A DNA stretch of 64,000 nt from Comamonadaceae bacterium (GTDB taxonomy: Bacteria > Pseudomonadota > Gammaproteobacteria > Burkholderiales > Burkholderiaceae_C), in assembly GCA_021299875.1 (NCBI GenBank), contig JAJTEW010000012.1, positions 62,001 to 126,000 on the forward strand, given 5' to 3'. Under the pieces are notes generated by a model that made no database searches, was not told where the DNA came from, and was given only the letters and a program-made list of their open reading frames with translations. Both the position numbers and the translations under genes were made by a program. This document shows positions 28,433 to 36,359 of this stretch, piece after piece (the stretch's first letter is position 1; every line of letters starts with the position of its first letter).

Positions 28433-28678
28433 GTGCCTGCTTTTGAATCCAGTGCCAAGAAACCTGTCAACCTCTCGCTCAGCGAAGCGCTGGTGCAAGA
28501 GTCTCGCGCCTATTGCGGCAACCTTTCGGCCAAGGTCGAAGAAATGCTGCATGCTTATGTGTTGTCTGAAAGGCAGGCACGCCAGAAGCACCGTGAACAG
28601 GCGCAGCGGGCCGTGGCCGAGTGGAATGACCTGCATGATGCCTCTGGTTCCTACGCCGACGGGCATTCCACGCTGTAG
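28433..28678 (+). CDS. ccdA: CcdA-type antitoxin
   Basis: An 81-aa protein. The N-terminal half (KPVNLSLSEALVQESRAY ... SAKVEEMLHAYV) is a ribbon-helix-helix DNA-binding domain. The C-terminal part ends NGSFADENRDW-like with GSYADGHSTL, the region that wraps and neutralises CcdB. GTG 28433 is the start: AAAGGAG ends 8 bp before it, whereas ATG 28409 lies inside the operator palindrome and has no ribosome binding site. The gene is followed by ccdB after 18 bp. Confidence 0.9.
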   Translation: MPAFESSAKKPVNLSLSEALVQESRAYCGNLSAKVEEMLHAYVLSERQARQKHREQAQRAVAEWNDLHDASGSYADGHSTL

Positions 28679-28696
28679 GCCGCATCTGAATTAGTC

Positions 28697-29026
28697 ATGC
28701 CGCAATACGACGTTCACCTGAATCCTGGCCCAATGCGAGGGACGATTCCCATGGTGGTGCTGGTGCAGTCTTCGCTGTTCGACGGCTACCGTCGCCGGGT
28801 CGTGGTGCCACTGGTGCTGCGCTCGTCATTGCCAGCTGGGGCCAAAGTGTCGGGCACTCGGATGAATCCGGTGTTCAAAATCAAGGGTCAGAACTTGGTT
28901 CTGCACCCGCTGGACATGGTGTCCGTGGCCAACGAACAGCTCGGTCCGTGTGTCGGCAGTCTGGCCGATCAGGGGCAGGTGATCGCCGATGCCCTCGATG
29001 AGCTGCTGACGCGCAGCTGGGGCTGA
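28697..29026 (+). CDS. ccdB: CcdB-type gyrase toxin
   Basis: A 109-aa protein of the CcdB family, which traps DNA gyrase. It has YDVHLNPG at the N-terminus, RRVVVPLVLRSSL in the middle, and ends LLTRSWG; in F-plasmid CcdB the last three residues WGI are needed for toxicity, and here Trp and Gly are kept as the final two. The full length suggests it is functional. It is convergent with cobA, the two stop codons being 3 bp apart. Confidence 0.9.
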   Translation: MPQYDVHLNPGPMRGTIPMVVLVQSSLFDGYRRRVVVPLVLRSSLPAGAKVSGTRMNPVFKIKGQNLVLHPLDMVSVANEQLGPCVGSLADQGQVIADALDELLTRSWG

Positions 29027-29028
29027 AC

Positions 29029-29808
29029 TCAGGCGGCTTTTTGAGCGGTCTGTGGCTGTGCAGTCCAAGCCCTGGCGCCTTGCACCACATCGCCCACCAC
29101 AATGATGCTGGGGCTTTGCAGGCCTTCGCGGGCCATGGTGCTGCCCAGTTCACCCAGCGTGGTCAGGACCTCGCGCTGAGTCGGCAAGCTGGCGTTTTGC
29201 ACCACGGCCACAGGCGTTTGGGCAGGCAAGCCGCTGAGCAAGCCTGGGCAGATGTGCTCGAGGCTGCTCACGCCCATGTAAATGACCAGCGTGAGTTTGG
29301 ACTGCCTTGCGGTGGCCGCCAGTTGCGGCCAGTCGGTGCCGCTGTCACCGGGTTTGGCGTGGCCGGTGACGAACACCACGCCATGCGCGTGTTCGCGGTG
29401 CGTCAGCGGTGCGCCCAGGCTGCTCAGGCCCGCCAGGCCCGAGGTGATGCCGTTGACCACTTCCACATCGATGCCGGCGGCACGCAGATGCTCCACCTCT
29501 TCGCCGCCCCGGCCAAAAATGAAGGGGTCGCCACCTTTGAGACGCACCACCTGTTCACCCGCATGCACGGCCGTGATCATCAGTTTGTCGATGAAGGCTT
29601 GCGGCGTGCTTTGGCAACCGCCGCGTTTGCCCACGTGGACAATGCGCGCATTGGGTGAGGCGTGGGCCAGCACGGCGTCATTGACCAAGTCATCGACCAG
29701 CAACAAGGTGGCACTGGCAATCGCTTTGACGGCTTTGAGGGTCAGCAGCTCCGGATCGCCGGGACCGGCTCCGACCAAGGTGCAGCGGTAGGCAAAGTGA
29801 GGGGGCAT
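29029..29808 (-). CDS. cobA: uroporphyrinogen-III C-methyltransferase (SUMT)
   Basis: A 259-aa enzyme that methylates uroporphyrinogen III at C2 and C7 to precorrin-2, using SAM. TLVGAGPGDPELLTLKAVKA, VRLKGGDPFIFGRGGEE and GVVFVTGHAKPG are the diagnostic blocks. It lacks the dehydrogenase/ferrochelatase half of CysG, so siroheme or cobalamin synthesis needs other proteins. It stands alone on the minus strand; nitrite or sulfite reductase genes are not nearby. Confidence 0.93.
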   Translation of the reverse strand: MPPHFAYRCTLVGAGPGDPELLTLKAVKAIASATLLLVDDLVNDAVLAHASPNARIVHVGKRGGCQSTPQAFIDKLMITAVHAGEQVVRLKGGDPFIFGRGGEEVEHLRAAGIDVEVVNGITSGLAGLSSLGAPLTHREHAHGVVFVTGHAKPGDSGTDWPQLAATARQSKLTLVIYMGVSSLEHICPGLLSGLPAQTPVAVVQNASLPTQREVLTTLGELGSTMAREGLQSPSIIVVGDVVQGARAWTAQPQTAQKAA

Positions 29809-29935
29809 GGGCGTTCAAAAATCAGATCAGAAAAGCAATGGATCCAATTTTCCGATCGGACAACGCTGACGCCAAATACTTTATTGGCATAAAGCAAATG
29901 AAGCACGCCCTGAGTGTGCCCCGCTGTGGTGAACT

Positions 29936-30625
29936 TCAGGCGGCGTGCATCCCATGTTCCTCCTTCAAGGTCTTGCATGCTGGCGATGCCCAAAAGTCCA
30001 ACAAAGTCCGCACTGCTTGGGCTTGGGCGCTGATCGCGGCCGCTGAGCCCGAAAACGTGGTGGTGATTTGCACCGCCTCGGGCAGGGGGCCCAACACGGT
30101 GATGCCCGCCACGCCCCGCATCTCGCTGAGCTGTTGAAAGCCCAGGGCCACCTCGCCTCGTGCCAGCAAGGCGCCCACAGGCACGCCAGGTTTGGCTTGG
30201 GTCATGCGGTCTTTGATCTGTTCGGTGATGCCCCAGGCCTCAAATTGTTTGGCCAATTGAACGCCACTGGGGCCGGTCGAAACACCCAAAGATGGCGCAG
30301 CCAAAATGGCAGCCTTGAGGGCGGCTTCGGTCGAAATGTCAGGCAGCGCTTGGCCTGCTGGCACGGCTACCGCCACACCCGACAGCACCAAATCGACCCG
30401 GCTGCCCGCGAGCACGTGGCCGCTGGCGACCAGTTTGTCGATGGCGTCGCTGGCCAGCACCACGCCGTCAAAAGCCTCACCCGCCTGCACACGTTTGGCG
30501 GCGTCGACACCGCCCACCGATTCCACCAGAACCTGCACATCCGGGTTGTGCTTTCGGTACAAGGCCACCAAATCGGCCAGCAGCGGTTTGGTGGCCATGG
30601 AGGAAATCAGTCGGAGTGTGGTCAT
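29936..30625 (-). CDS. ModA-like substrate-binding-domain protein without signal peptide
   Basis: A 229-aa protein with the type II periplasmic-binding fold of molybdate receptors: DVQVLVESVGGVDAAKRVQAG, FDGVVLASDAIDKLV, LGVSTGPSGVQLAKQFEAWG and VALGFQQLSEM. From ATG 30625 (MTTLRLISSMATKP) there is no signal peptide, and the longer frame to 30685 does not supply one. No modB or modC is near. It may bind a small ligand in the cytoplasm, or have lost export. It is divergent from tsaD. Confidence 0.75.
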   Translation of the reverse strand: MTTLRLISSMATKPLLADLVALYRKHNPDVQVLVESVGGVDAAKRVQAGEAFDGVVLASDAIDKLVASGHVLAGSRVDLVLSGVAVAVPAGQALPDISTEAALKAAILAAPSLGVSTGPSGVQLAKQFEAWGITEQIKDRMTQAKPGVPVGALLARGEVALGFQQLSEMRGVAGITVLGPLPEAVQITTTFSGSAAAISAQAQAVRTLLDFWASPACKTLKEEHGMHAA

Positions 30626-30738
30626 GGGAGCGTGGGTGAATGGGATTGAAGAGGTCGAAGCAGGACGGAGGTTTCGCTGAGCCATGGATTATGGCCAAGC
30701 GGCAAGCCATCTGGGGTGCCCCGCTTAAACTACCCGGC

Positions 30739-31788
30739 ATGCAAATTTTGGGCATCGAATCCTCCTGCGATGAAACCGGCGTGGCCTTGGTCAAGACCAC
30801 AGGCGATGCTTTACCGCGTCTGCTGTCTCACGCGCTGTTCAGCCAGATCGAGATGCACCAGGCCTATGGCGGTGTGGTGCCCGAGCTGGCCAGCCGGGAC
30901 CACATTCGCCGGGTGCTGCCGCTCACCCGCCAAGTGCTGGCCGAGGCTGGGGCCAGCTTGGCCGACATCGACGTGGTGGCCTACACCCGGGGTCCGGGAT
31001 TGGCCGGGTCGCTCTTGGTGGGCTCGGGCGTGGCCTGCGCGCTGGCCGCGGCTTTGGGCAAACCTGTGTTGGGTGTGCACCATTTGGAAGGGCATTTGCT
31101 CTCGCCGTTTTTGAGCGCCGATCCACCCGAATTTCCTTTCATCGCCTTGTTGGTCTCGGGCGGCCACACGCAGCTCATGCGGGTGGACGGCGTGGGCCGC
31201 TACGAGCTGCTGGGCGAGACGATTGACGACGCCGCAGGCGAAGCCTTTGACAAGTCGGCCAAGCTCATGGGTTTGCCTTATCCGGGCGGCCCGGGTCTGT
31301 CGCGTTTGGCCGAGCAGGGCAATCCTGCGGCCTACAAGCTGCCCCGGCCGCTGCTGCACAGCGGCGACCTGGACTTTTCTTTTGCGGGCCTCAAAACGGC
31401 GGTGCTGACCCAAAGCCAAAAAATCGGCCCCGCAGCCCACACCGAAGGCGCGCCCGAGCGGGCCGATTTGGCGGCATCCACGCAGGCGGCGATTGTCGAA
31501 GTGCTGGTTAAAAAATCGATGACCGCGCTCAAAACCAGCGGCATGAAGCGGCTGGTGGTGGCCGGTGGCGTGGGGGCCAACCGCGAACTGCGTGCGCAGC
31601 TCAACGCGGCCTGCGCCAAAGCCCAGGTGCGGGTGCACTACCCCGAGCTGCACCTGTGCACCGACAATGGCGCCATGATCGCCATGGCCGCAGCCATGCG
31701 TTTGCAAGCCGGTGCACAAACCGCCGAGGCGCGTTACAGCTTCGACGTGAAGCCACGCTGGCCCCTGCACGAGCTGGTCGGCCCTTGA
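30739..31788 (+). CDS. tsaD: tRNA t6A threonylcarbamoyltransferase TsaD
   Basis: A 349-aa ASKHA-fold enzyme that transfers threonylcarbamoyl to A37 of ANN-decoding tRNAs, together with TsaB and Tsa[19 protein letters not shown], the metal-binding [10 protein letters not shown], and [11 protein letters not shown] are signature motifs. ATG 30739 begins the conserved protein; the frame is open from 30640 without homology. In many proteobacteria it neighbours rpsU; here they are about 4 kb apart. Confidence 0.96.
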   Translation: MQILGIESSCDETGVALVKTTGDALPRLLSHALFSQIEMHQAYGGVVPELASRDHIRRVLPLTRQVLAEAGASLADIDVVAYTRGPGLAGSLLVGSGVACALAAALGKPVLGVHHLEGHLLSPFLSADPPEFPFIALLVSGGHTQLMRVDGVGRYELLGETIDDAAGEAFDKSAKLMGLPYPGGPGLSRLAEQGNPAAYKLPRPLLHSGDLDFSFAGLKTAVLTQSQKIGPAAHTEGAPERADLAASTQAAIVEVLVKKSMTALKTSGMKRLVVAGGVGANRELRAQLNAACAKAQVRVHYPELHLCTDNGAMIAMAAAMRLQAGAQTAEARYSFDVKPRWPLHELVGP

Positions 31789-31827
31789 GGCATCACAACG
31801 CGTGCTGAACAAGACCTGTTGAAATGC

Positions 31828-31840
31828 GGGTTAACCCTAG
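31828..31840 (+). promoter_or_regulatory. GGGTTAACCCTAG motif upstream of the binding-protein gene
   Basis: GGGTTAACCC is a perfect 10-bp palindrome, continued by TAG, so it contains the AACCCTAG octamer also seen at 8225 and 34839. It ends 65 bp before the ATG at 31906. It is probably regulatory; the factor is unknown. Confidence 0.35.
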
Positions 31841-31905
31841 TCCGCGCGCTTCGACTGGTTAAACTCCGTTTCTTTTTTTGTGGGCCCGTTCACGGTCCTT
31901 GTTGC

Positions 31906-33198
31906 ATGCTTTCACTGCCCTTTTTTTCGCGCCGCAACTGGGTGGCTGGTTTGACGGCCTTGTGCTTTGTTCCCGTTCTAGCCAATGCCCAAGCCCAGTC
32001 CCCCACGCCCCTCAAACTGGCCCTGATTGAAAGCCTGAGCGGTCCCTTTGCCAACACCGGCGAAGCCGTGGTGCGCAACCTGGCTTGGGCGGTCGAGCGG
32101 GTGAATGCGCGCGGTGGCGTCAAAACAGCTCAGGGGATGCGCCCGATGGTGCTGGAGCGCTACGACAGCAAAGGGCAAAGCGAAGAGGCTTTGTCGGCGC
32201 TCAAGTCGGCGATTGACGAGGGTGCCCATGTTGTGTTGCAAGGCAACTCATCGGCCAACGCGGCGGCCTTGATCGACGCGATCAACAAACACAACGAGCG
32301 CGAACCGGCCAAGCGCGTGCTGTTCTTGAACTACTCGGCGGTGGACCCGATTCTGACCAACGAAAAGTGCAGCTTTTGGCATTTTCGATTTGACGCCCAT
32401 GCCGACATGCGCATGATGGCCTTGATGGCGGTGCTCAAAGGTGACTCGGCGGTCAAGTCGGCGTACTTGATCGGGCAAGACTACAGCTTTGGGCAAGCGG
32501 TGCTGAGAGAAGCACGCAGGCAACTGGGGCTGCAGCGGCCGGACGTGAAAATTGTGGGTGATGAGCTTCACCCCTTGGGCCGTGTCAAGGACTTCTTGCC
32601 CTATGCGGCCAAGATCAAAGCCAGTGGGGCCCAAGCGGTCATCACCGGCAACTGGGGCAATGACCTGACGCTCTTGGTCAAGGCTGCGCGTGAGGCCGGA
32701 TACGACGGCAAGTTCTACACTTTTTATGGCAATGCTTTGGGCGCACCAGCCGCCATTGGCGAGTCCGGTATCGACCGCGTGATCGCCGTGGCCGATTGGC
32801 TGCCCAATGTGCCCGGTGCCGCCAGCGAGCAGTTTTACCAGTCGTTTCGCCAGCGCTTTCCCAAACCATCTGAGGACTACGTGCATGTGCGCATGCAGCT
32901 CATGATCGAAGCCTTGGCCCAAGCCGTTGAAAGAGCAGGGGGCACCGATCCCGTGGCCATGGCCTTGCAACTCGAAAAAGCCCGCGTCACCATCGCTGGG
33001 CAAACCGGCACGATGCGCGCCGAAGACCACCAATTCCAGCAGCCCTTGGTGGTGGGCATCATGGCCCGCCAGGGCACGCCCGGTGTGCCCTTTGATGTTG
33101 AAGGTTCGGGCTACGGTTTCAAGCTCGTGCGCCAAATCAAGGCCGAGCAGGCCCGCATGCCCAGCACCTGCAAGATGGTGCGCCCCCACGGTGCCTGA
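31906..33198 (+). CDS. branched-chain amino acid ABC-type periplasmic binding protein, orphan
   Basis: A 430-aa exported protein of the Peripla_BP_6 class. The signal peptide ends near VLANAQAQ. LKLALIESLSGPFANTGEAV and AWAVERVNARGGV open the mature domain; YLIGQDYSFGQAVLREARR and ITGNWGNDLTLLVKAAREAG are further landmarks. No permease or ATPase genes follow, so it must rely on a transporter encoded elsewhere or act as a sensor. The start at 31906 is chosen for the signal peptide. Confidence 0.87.
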   Translation: MLSLPFFSRRNWVAGLTALCFVPVLANAQAQSPTPLKLALIESLSGPFANTGEAVVRNLAWAVERVNARGGVKTAQGMRPMVLERYDSKGQSEEALSALKSAIDEGAHVVLQGNSSANAAALIDAINKHNEREPAKRVLFLNYSAVDPILTNEKCSFWHFRFDAHADMRMMALMAVLKGDSAVKSAYLIGQDYSFGQAVLREARRQLGLQRPDVKIVGDELHPLGRVKDFLPYAAKIKASGAQAVITGNWGNDLTLLVKAAREAGYDGKFYTFYGNALGAPAAIGESGIDRVIAVADWLPNVPGAASEQFYQSFRQRFPKPSEDYVHVRMQLMIEALAQAVERAGGTDPVAMALQLEKARVTIAGQTGTMRAEDHQFQQPLVVGIMARQGTPGVPFDVEGSGYGFKLVRQIKAEQARMPSTCKMVRPHGA

Positions 33199-33220
33199 TT
33201 CTGGCCCGTCCGACATGGCC

Positions 33221-33364
33221 TAGAATCCACCGTCCCTGCAAAGGGACATCGCATCATTTTTATCAACCCGTCGCCAGGGGAGTTCCGAAAGGAGCTGAGA
33301 TTGCGTCTGACTCGACGCTGACTCTGGAACCTGATCCGGCTCATACCGGCGGAGGAAGCGCGAC
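33221..33364 (+). promoter_or_regulatory. TPP riboswitch (THI element) with candidate -10
   Basis: The aptamer spans about 33265-33364. It shows the conserved THI-box blocks: CCAGGGGAGTTCC, GGAGCTGAGATTG, GAACCTGATCCGGCTCATACC and GGCGGAGGAAG. The basal stem can form between GTCGC (33270-33274) and GCGAC (33360-33364), ending exactly at the start codon at 33365. The ribosome binding site GGAGG (33351-33355) is part of the aptamer 3' strand. Ligand binding should therefore block translation directly. TAGAAT at 33221-33226 is a possible -10. Confidence 0.93.
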
Positions 33365-34747
33365 ATGCTGTACGCCACCGCGGCTGCAATCTTTGCAGCA
33401 CTTGTTTTTTTCATCTGGGTTGCCCTGCGCGACCGCACACCCGTGGCCAGTCTTGACGACTACCTCACCGCCAGGGGCTCACAAAACTCAACCGCCTTGG
33501 GTTTGTCATTTTTGGCATCCGGTATGGGCGCGTGGATTTTGTTTGTACCGCCCGAGATCGGCGCGTTTGTGGGGCCAGTCGCTTTGTTGGGTTATGCCTT
33601 GTCGGCGGCGCTGCCATTTTTGCTCTTGGCTTGGTTGGGACCCGCCATCCGCCAGCAGATGCCCCAGGGCCGCACCATTGCCGAATTTGCCCAAGAACGT
33701 TTTGGCCAAGGCCTGCGCCTGTGGGTCAGCGCTTTGTCGGTCTTGTACATGCTGTGTTTCATCACGGCCGAATTGACCGCCATTGGGGCCATCACCGGCT
33801 TGTTGTCCGAGTTGCCCGGCAGCGTGGTCATCGTCGCCGTGGCGGTCACCACCTTGGTCTACACCACTTGGGGTGGCTTGCGTGCGAGCATGCTGACCGA
33901 CCGTTGGCAGGCTTGGTTGCTGCTGGCCCTGCTGGCCATCGTGATCGGGGTCACGCTGTTCAGCTTGCCCCAAAACGCCGTGACCCAAGCTTGGCCTGCG
34001 GCGCCGATCGAGGTGTCCCTCAACGTGGCGCTGACGCTCTTGATTGCGGTGACCGCCGCCAATATTTTTCACCAAGGCTATTGGCAACGTGTCTGGTCGG
34101 CACGCAGCGACACCGAGTTGCGCAAAGGCGCTTTGCTGGGCGGGGCGCTCACGGTGCCGGTGATGTTGGCCATGGGTGCTTTGGGCATGCTGTGCATGGC
34201 CATGGGCAAGAACCCCGGCTCGCCACCCATTCCCTTTTTTGCTTTGTTGTCCGATGCGCCAGCTTGGTTGGCTGTGCCCGTGTTGGTGCTGGCGGTGGCC
34301 TTGGTGGCCTCGTCGGTGGACACGTTGCAAAGCGGCATTGCTTCCATGGTGGTCACGGCCCGGCCGCAAGTTTCGCTGGGCGCTGCCCGCTGGATCACGG
34401 TCTTGCTGATGCTGCCTGTGGTATGGGTGTCGCTGCAAGGCTTGTCGGTGCTGCGCCTTTTCTTGATCGCCGATTTGTTGTGCGCCACGGCGGTGGTGCC
34501 TGTCTTGTTGGGCCTTTGGCAACGCATGACACCCACTGCGGCCGTCGCAGGCGCGGTGGCGGGGCTGTTGGGCGCCGTGATGCCTGGCTGGGTCAGCGGG
34601 GGCAGTTGGTCGGCAGGCCTGTTGGCGGCCAGTTTTCCCACCAGTGTGCCCACACTCGCCCCGTTTGCCGGGGCCTTGTTGGCCTCAACCGGTGTGAGTT
34701 TGCTGCTGGTTTGGCTCAAACCACAAGCGCACAAGCGCTTGGCTTGA
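33365..34747 (+). CDS. sodium:solute symporter family protein, probable thiamine-related transporter
   Basis: A 460-aa inner-membrane protein with about a dozen hydrophobic segments and the SSS (PanF/PutP-like) pattern: DDYLTARGSQNSTALGLSFL near the N-terminus, TWGGLRASMLTDRWQAW, and VALVASSVDTLQSGIAS. It is the only gene behind the TPP riboswitch, so the substrate is probably thiamine or a precursor such as HMP or thiazole. A PanF-like protein under THI-element control was named ThiV in comparative-genomic work on thiamine regulons; this protein may be that type. No thiamine-biosynthesis gene is in the window. Confidence 0.85.
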   Translation: MLYATAAAIFAALVFFIWVALRDRTPVASLDDYLTARGSQNSTALGLSFLASGMGAWILFVPPEIGAFVGPVALLGYALSAALPFLLLAWLGPAIRQQMPQGRTIAEFAQERFGQGLRLWVSALSVLYMLCFITAELTAIGAITGLLSELPGSVVIVAVAVTTLVYTTWGGLRASMLTDRWQAWLLLALLAIVIGVTLFSLPQNAVTQAWPAAPIEVSLNVALTLLIAVTAANIFHQGYWQRVWSARSDTELRKGALLGGALTVPVMLAMGALGMLCMAMGKNPGSPPIPFFALLSDAPAWLAVPVLVLAVALVASSVDTLQSGIASMVVTARPQVSLGAARWITVLLMLPVVWVSLQGLSVLRLFLIADLLCATAVVPVLLGLWQRMTPTAAVAGAVAGLLGAVMPGWVSGGSWSAGLLAASFPTSVPTLAPFAGALLASTGVSLLLVWLKPQAHKRLA

Positions 34748-34832
34748 CCCCGGACTGAACACCTTCCAAGCGGGCTTGCACCCGCATGGCGCGGCCACCG
34801 TGAGGGACCGCCCCCCCTTTCTATCGCGATCA

Positions 34833-34846
34833 GGGTTTAACCCTAG
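34833..34846 (+). promoter_or_regulatory. GGGTTTAACCCTAG motif upstream of the aromatic operon
   Basis: AGGGTT-T-AACCCT is an inverted repeat followed by AG; it includes the AACCCTAG octamer seen at 8225 and 31833. It lies 150 bp before the aldehyde dehydrogenase start codon. The rest of the 248-bp gap (34748-34995) holds a weak GCGGG/CCCGC hairpin at 34770-34785 and the palindrome listed next. Confidence 0.35.
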
Positions 34847-34889
34847 GCCTGCTGTGGCCTGGGCCGCTGGTGTTTGCGGGGGGAATTGA

Positions 34890-34901
34890 TTAGCATGCTA
34901 A
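34890..34901. promoter_or_regulatory. TTAGCATGCTAA palindrome upstream of the aromatic operon
   Basis: A perfect 12-bp palindrome with a GCATGC core, 94 bp before the start codon at 34996. The core and AT-rich arms match the palindrome in the nag promoter (8169-8182). A MarR-type regulator is the likeliest reader. No such gene is in the window. Confidence 0.45.
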
Positions 34902-34995
34902 CCATTGCCGGTGCCGCTGAGGTGCTGGATGCTCAAATCCGACCAGCCTAGCCCCGTTCTGGGGGGGGCGGTCCGCACATGGAAAGCCTTGCGCC

Positions 34996-36359
34996 ATGCA
35001 AACTGCTGAAAATTACATCCACGGCCAATGGGTCAAGGGCTACGACGCCCACAGACGGGGTGAGTCGATCGACCCGGCCACCGGTGAGGTGGCGGCGTAT
35101 TTTGTGGACGCCACCCTGCCAGAAGTGGACGCGGCCATTGCCAGCGCCCGTGCTGCTTTTGAGCGCACCCCCTGGGCCCAGCAACCCAAACTGCGCTCGG
35201 ATGTGCTGCGTTTGTTTGCCGACCGTTTGGAGCAGAACAAGGCGCAAGTGGTGCAGACCTTGGTGCAACTCAATGGCAAGTTGCAGCGCGAGGCCGAGGG
35301 CGAAGTCATGGCCGGTATTTCGGAGTTGCGCTACTACGCCGGTCTGGCACGCAACCTGTTTGGCCGTGTCATCGAAATGGAGCCGGATGTGTATTCGCAC
35401 ATCGAGCGCGAAGCCATTGGCGTGGCCGCCATCATCGTGCCCTGGAACGCGCCGGTCACCTTGCTGGTTCGCTCTTTGGCGCCTGCACTGGCCGCAGGGT
35501 GTACGGTGGTCATCAAAGCGGCGCACCAAACGGCGCTGGTGCATGCCCAGGTGATGGCTTGTTTGGTGGTTGACGAGCGCATTCCGGTGGGCGTGATCAA
35601 CTCATTTGTGGAGCAGGGCAGCGAAGCCACGCAGCACCTGTGTGCACACCCCGAGGTGGATGTCATCAGTTTCACGGGGTCAACCCAGGTGGGCAAACTC
35701 ATTGCTTTGTCAACGGCCAAAAATCTGACCCGCTTGTCGCTGGAGTTGGGTGGCAAAGCACCGGCCATTGTGCGCGCCGATGCCGACATGGCGGCGGCTG
35801 TGCGCGGCATCGTGGGTGGGGCTTGTGTCATGGCGGGCCAGATGTGCACGGCGATCAGCCGGGTGCTGGTGCACGAATCGGTGGCCATCGATTTCTCGGC
35901 GCAATTGGCGCATGCTCTGTCTTGCGTCAAGGTCGGCCCGGGCCATCTGCCGGGTTCGGCCATGGGCCCCCTGCTTGATGTGCGCAACCGGGACCGTATT
36001 TTGGGCGAAGTGCAAGCGGCCAGCCCGGACTGCCGCATTTTGTTAGCGGGCATTGTGCCCACCGATACGCCGCGCGGGGGCGCGTTCATCACGCCGAGCT
36101 TGGTGGCCACCCAAGACTTGAACAGCCACTATGTGCAGGACGAAATCTTTGTTCGGTGTGGACACGGGATTTGCGGGCCGCCCGCCATGTGGCTCGGCGC
36201 ATCAAGTTTGGCAACGTGTGGATCAACGCGCACAACCGCTTGTTTGCCGAAATCGAAACCGGCGGCTACCGCCAAAGCGGATTGGGTCGTTTGCACGGCG
36301 TGGAGGGGCTGAACGATTTCATGGAAACAAAGCACGTGTTCATGCCTTGCAACGATTGA
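34996..36359 (+). pseudogene. NAD(P)-dependent aldehyde dehydrogenase, internal deletion and frameshift
   Basis: The frame from ATG 34996 (MQTAENYIHGQWVKGYDAHR) runs through the cofactor-binding PWNAPVTLLVRSLAPALAAG and the catalytic blocks LELGGKAPAIV and GQMCTAISR (nucleophile Cys) to VQDEIF at about 36148. It then goes out of frame. The C-terminus continues from about 36152 in another frame as SVWTRDLRAARHVARRIKFG and ends METKHVFMPCND at TGA 36357. About 28 residues (GPLL... to ...GLAA) normally lie between EIF and SVWT, so roughly 80-85 nt are missing. All catalytic residues remain, but the reading frame does not. It leads an aromatic-type operon; its TGA overlaps the next ATG (TGATG). 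Confidence 0.85.

Noticed and set aside
36131..36358. N-terminal extension of the TPP enzyme back to 36131
   Set aside because: That stretch covers the displaced C-terminus of the aldehyde dehydrogenase in another frame and has no TPP-enzyme homology.
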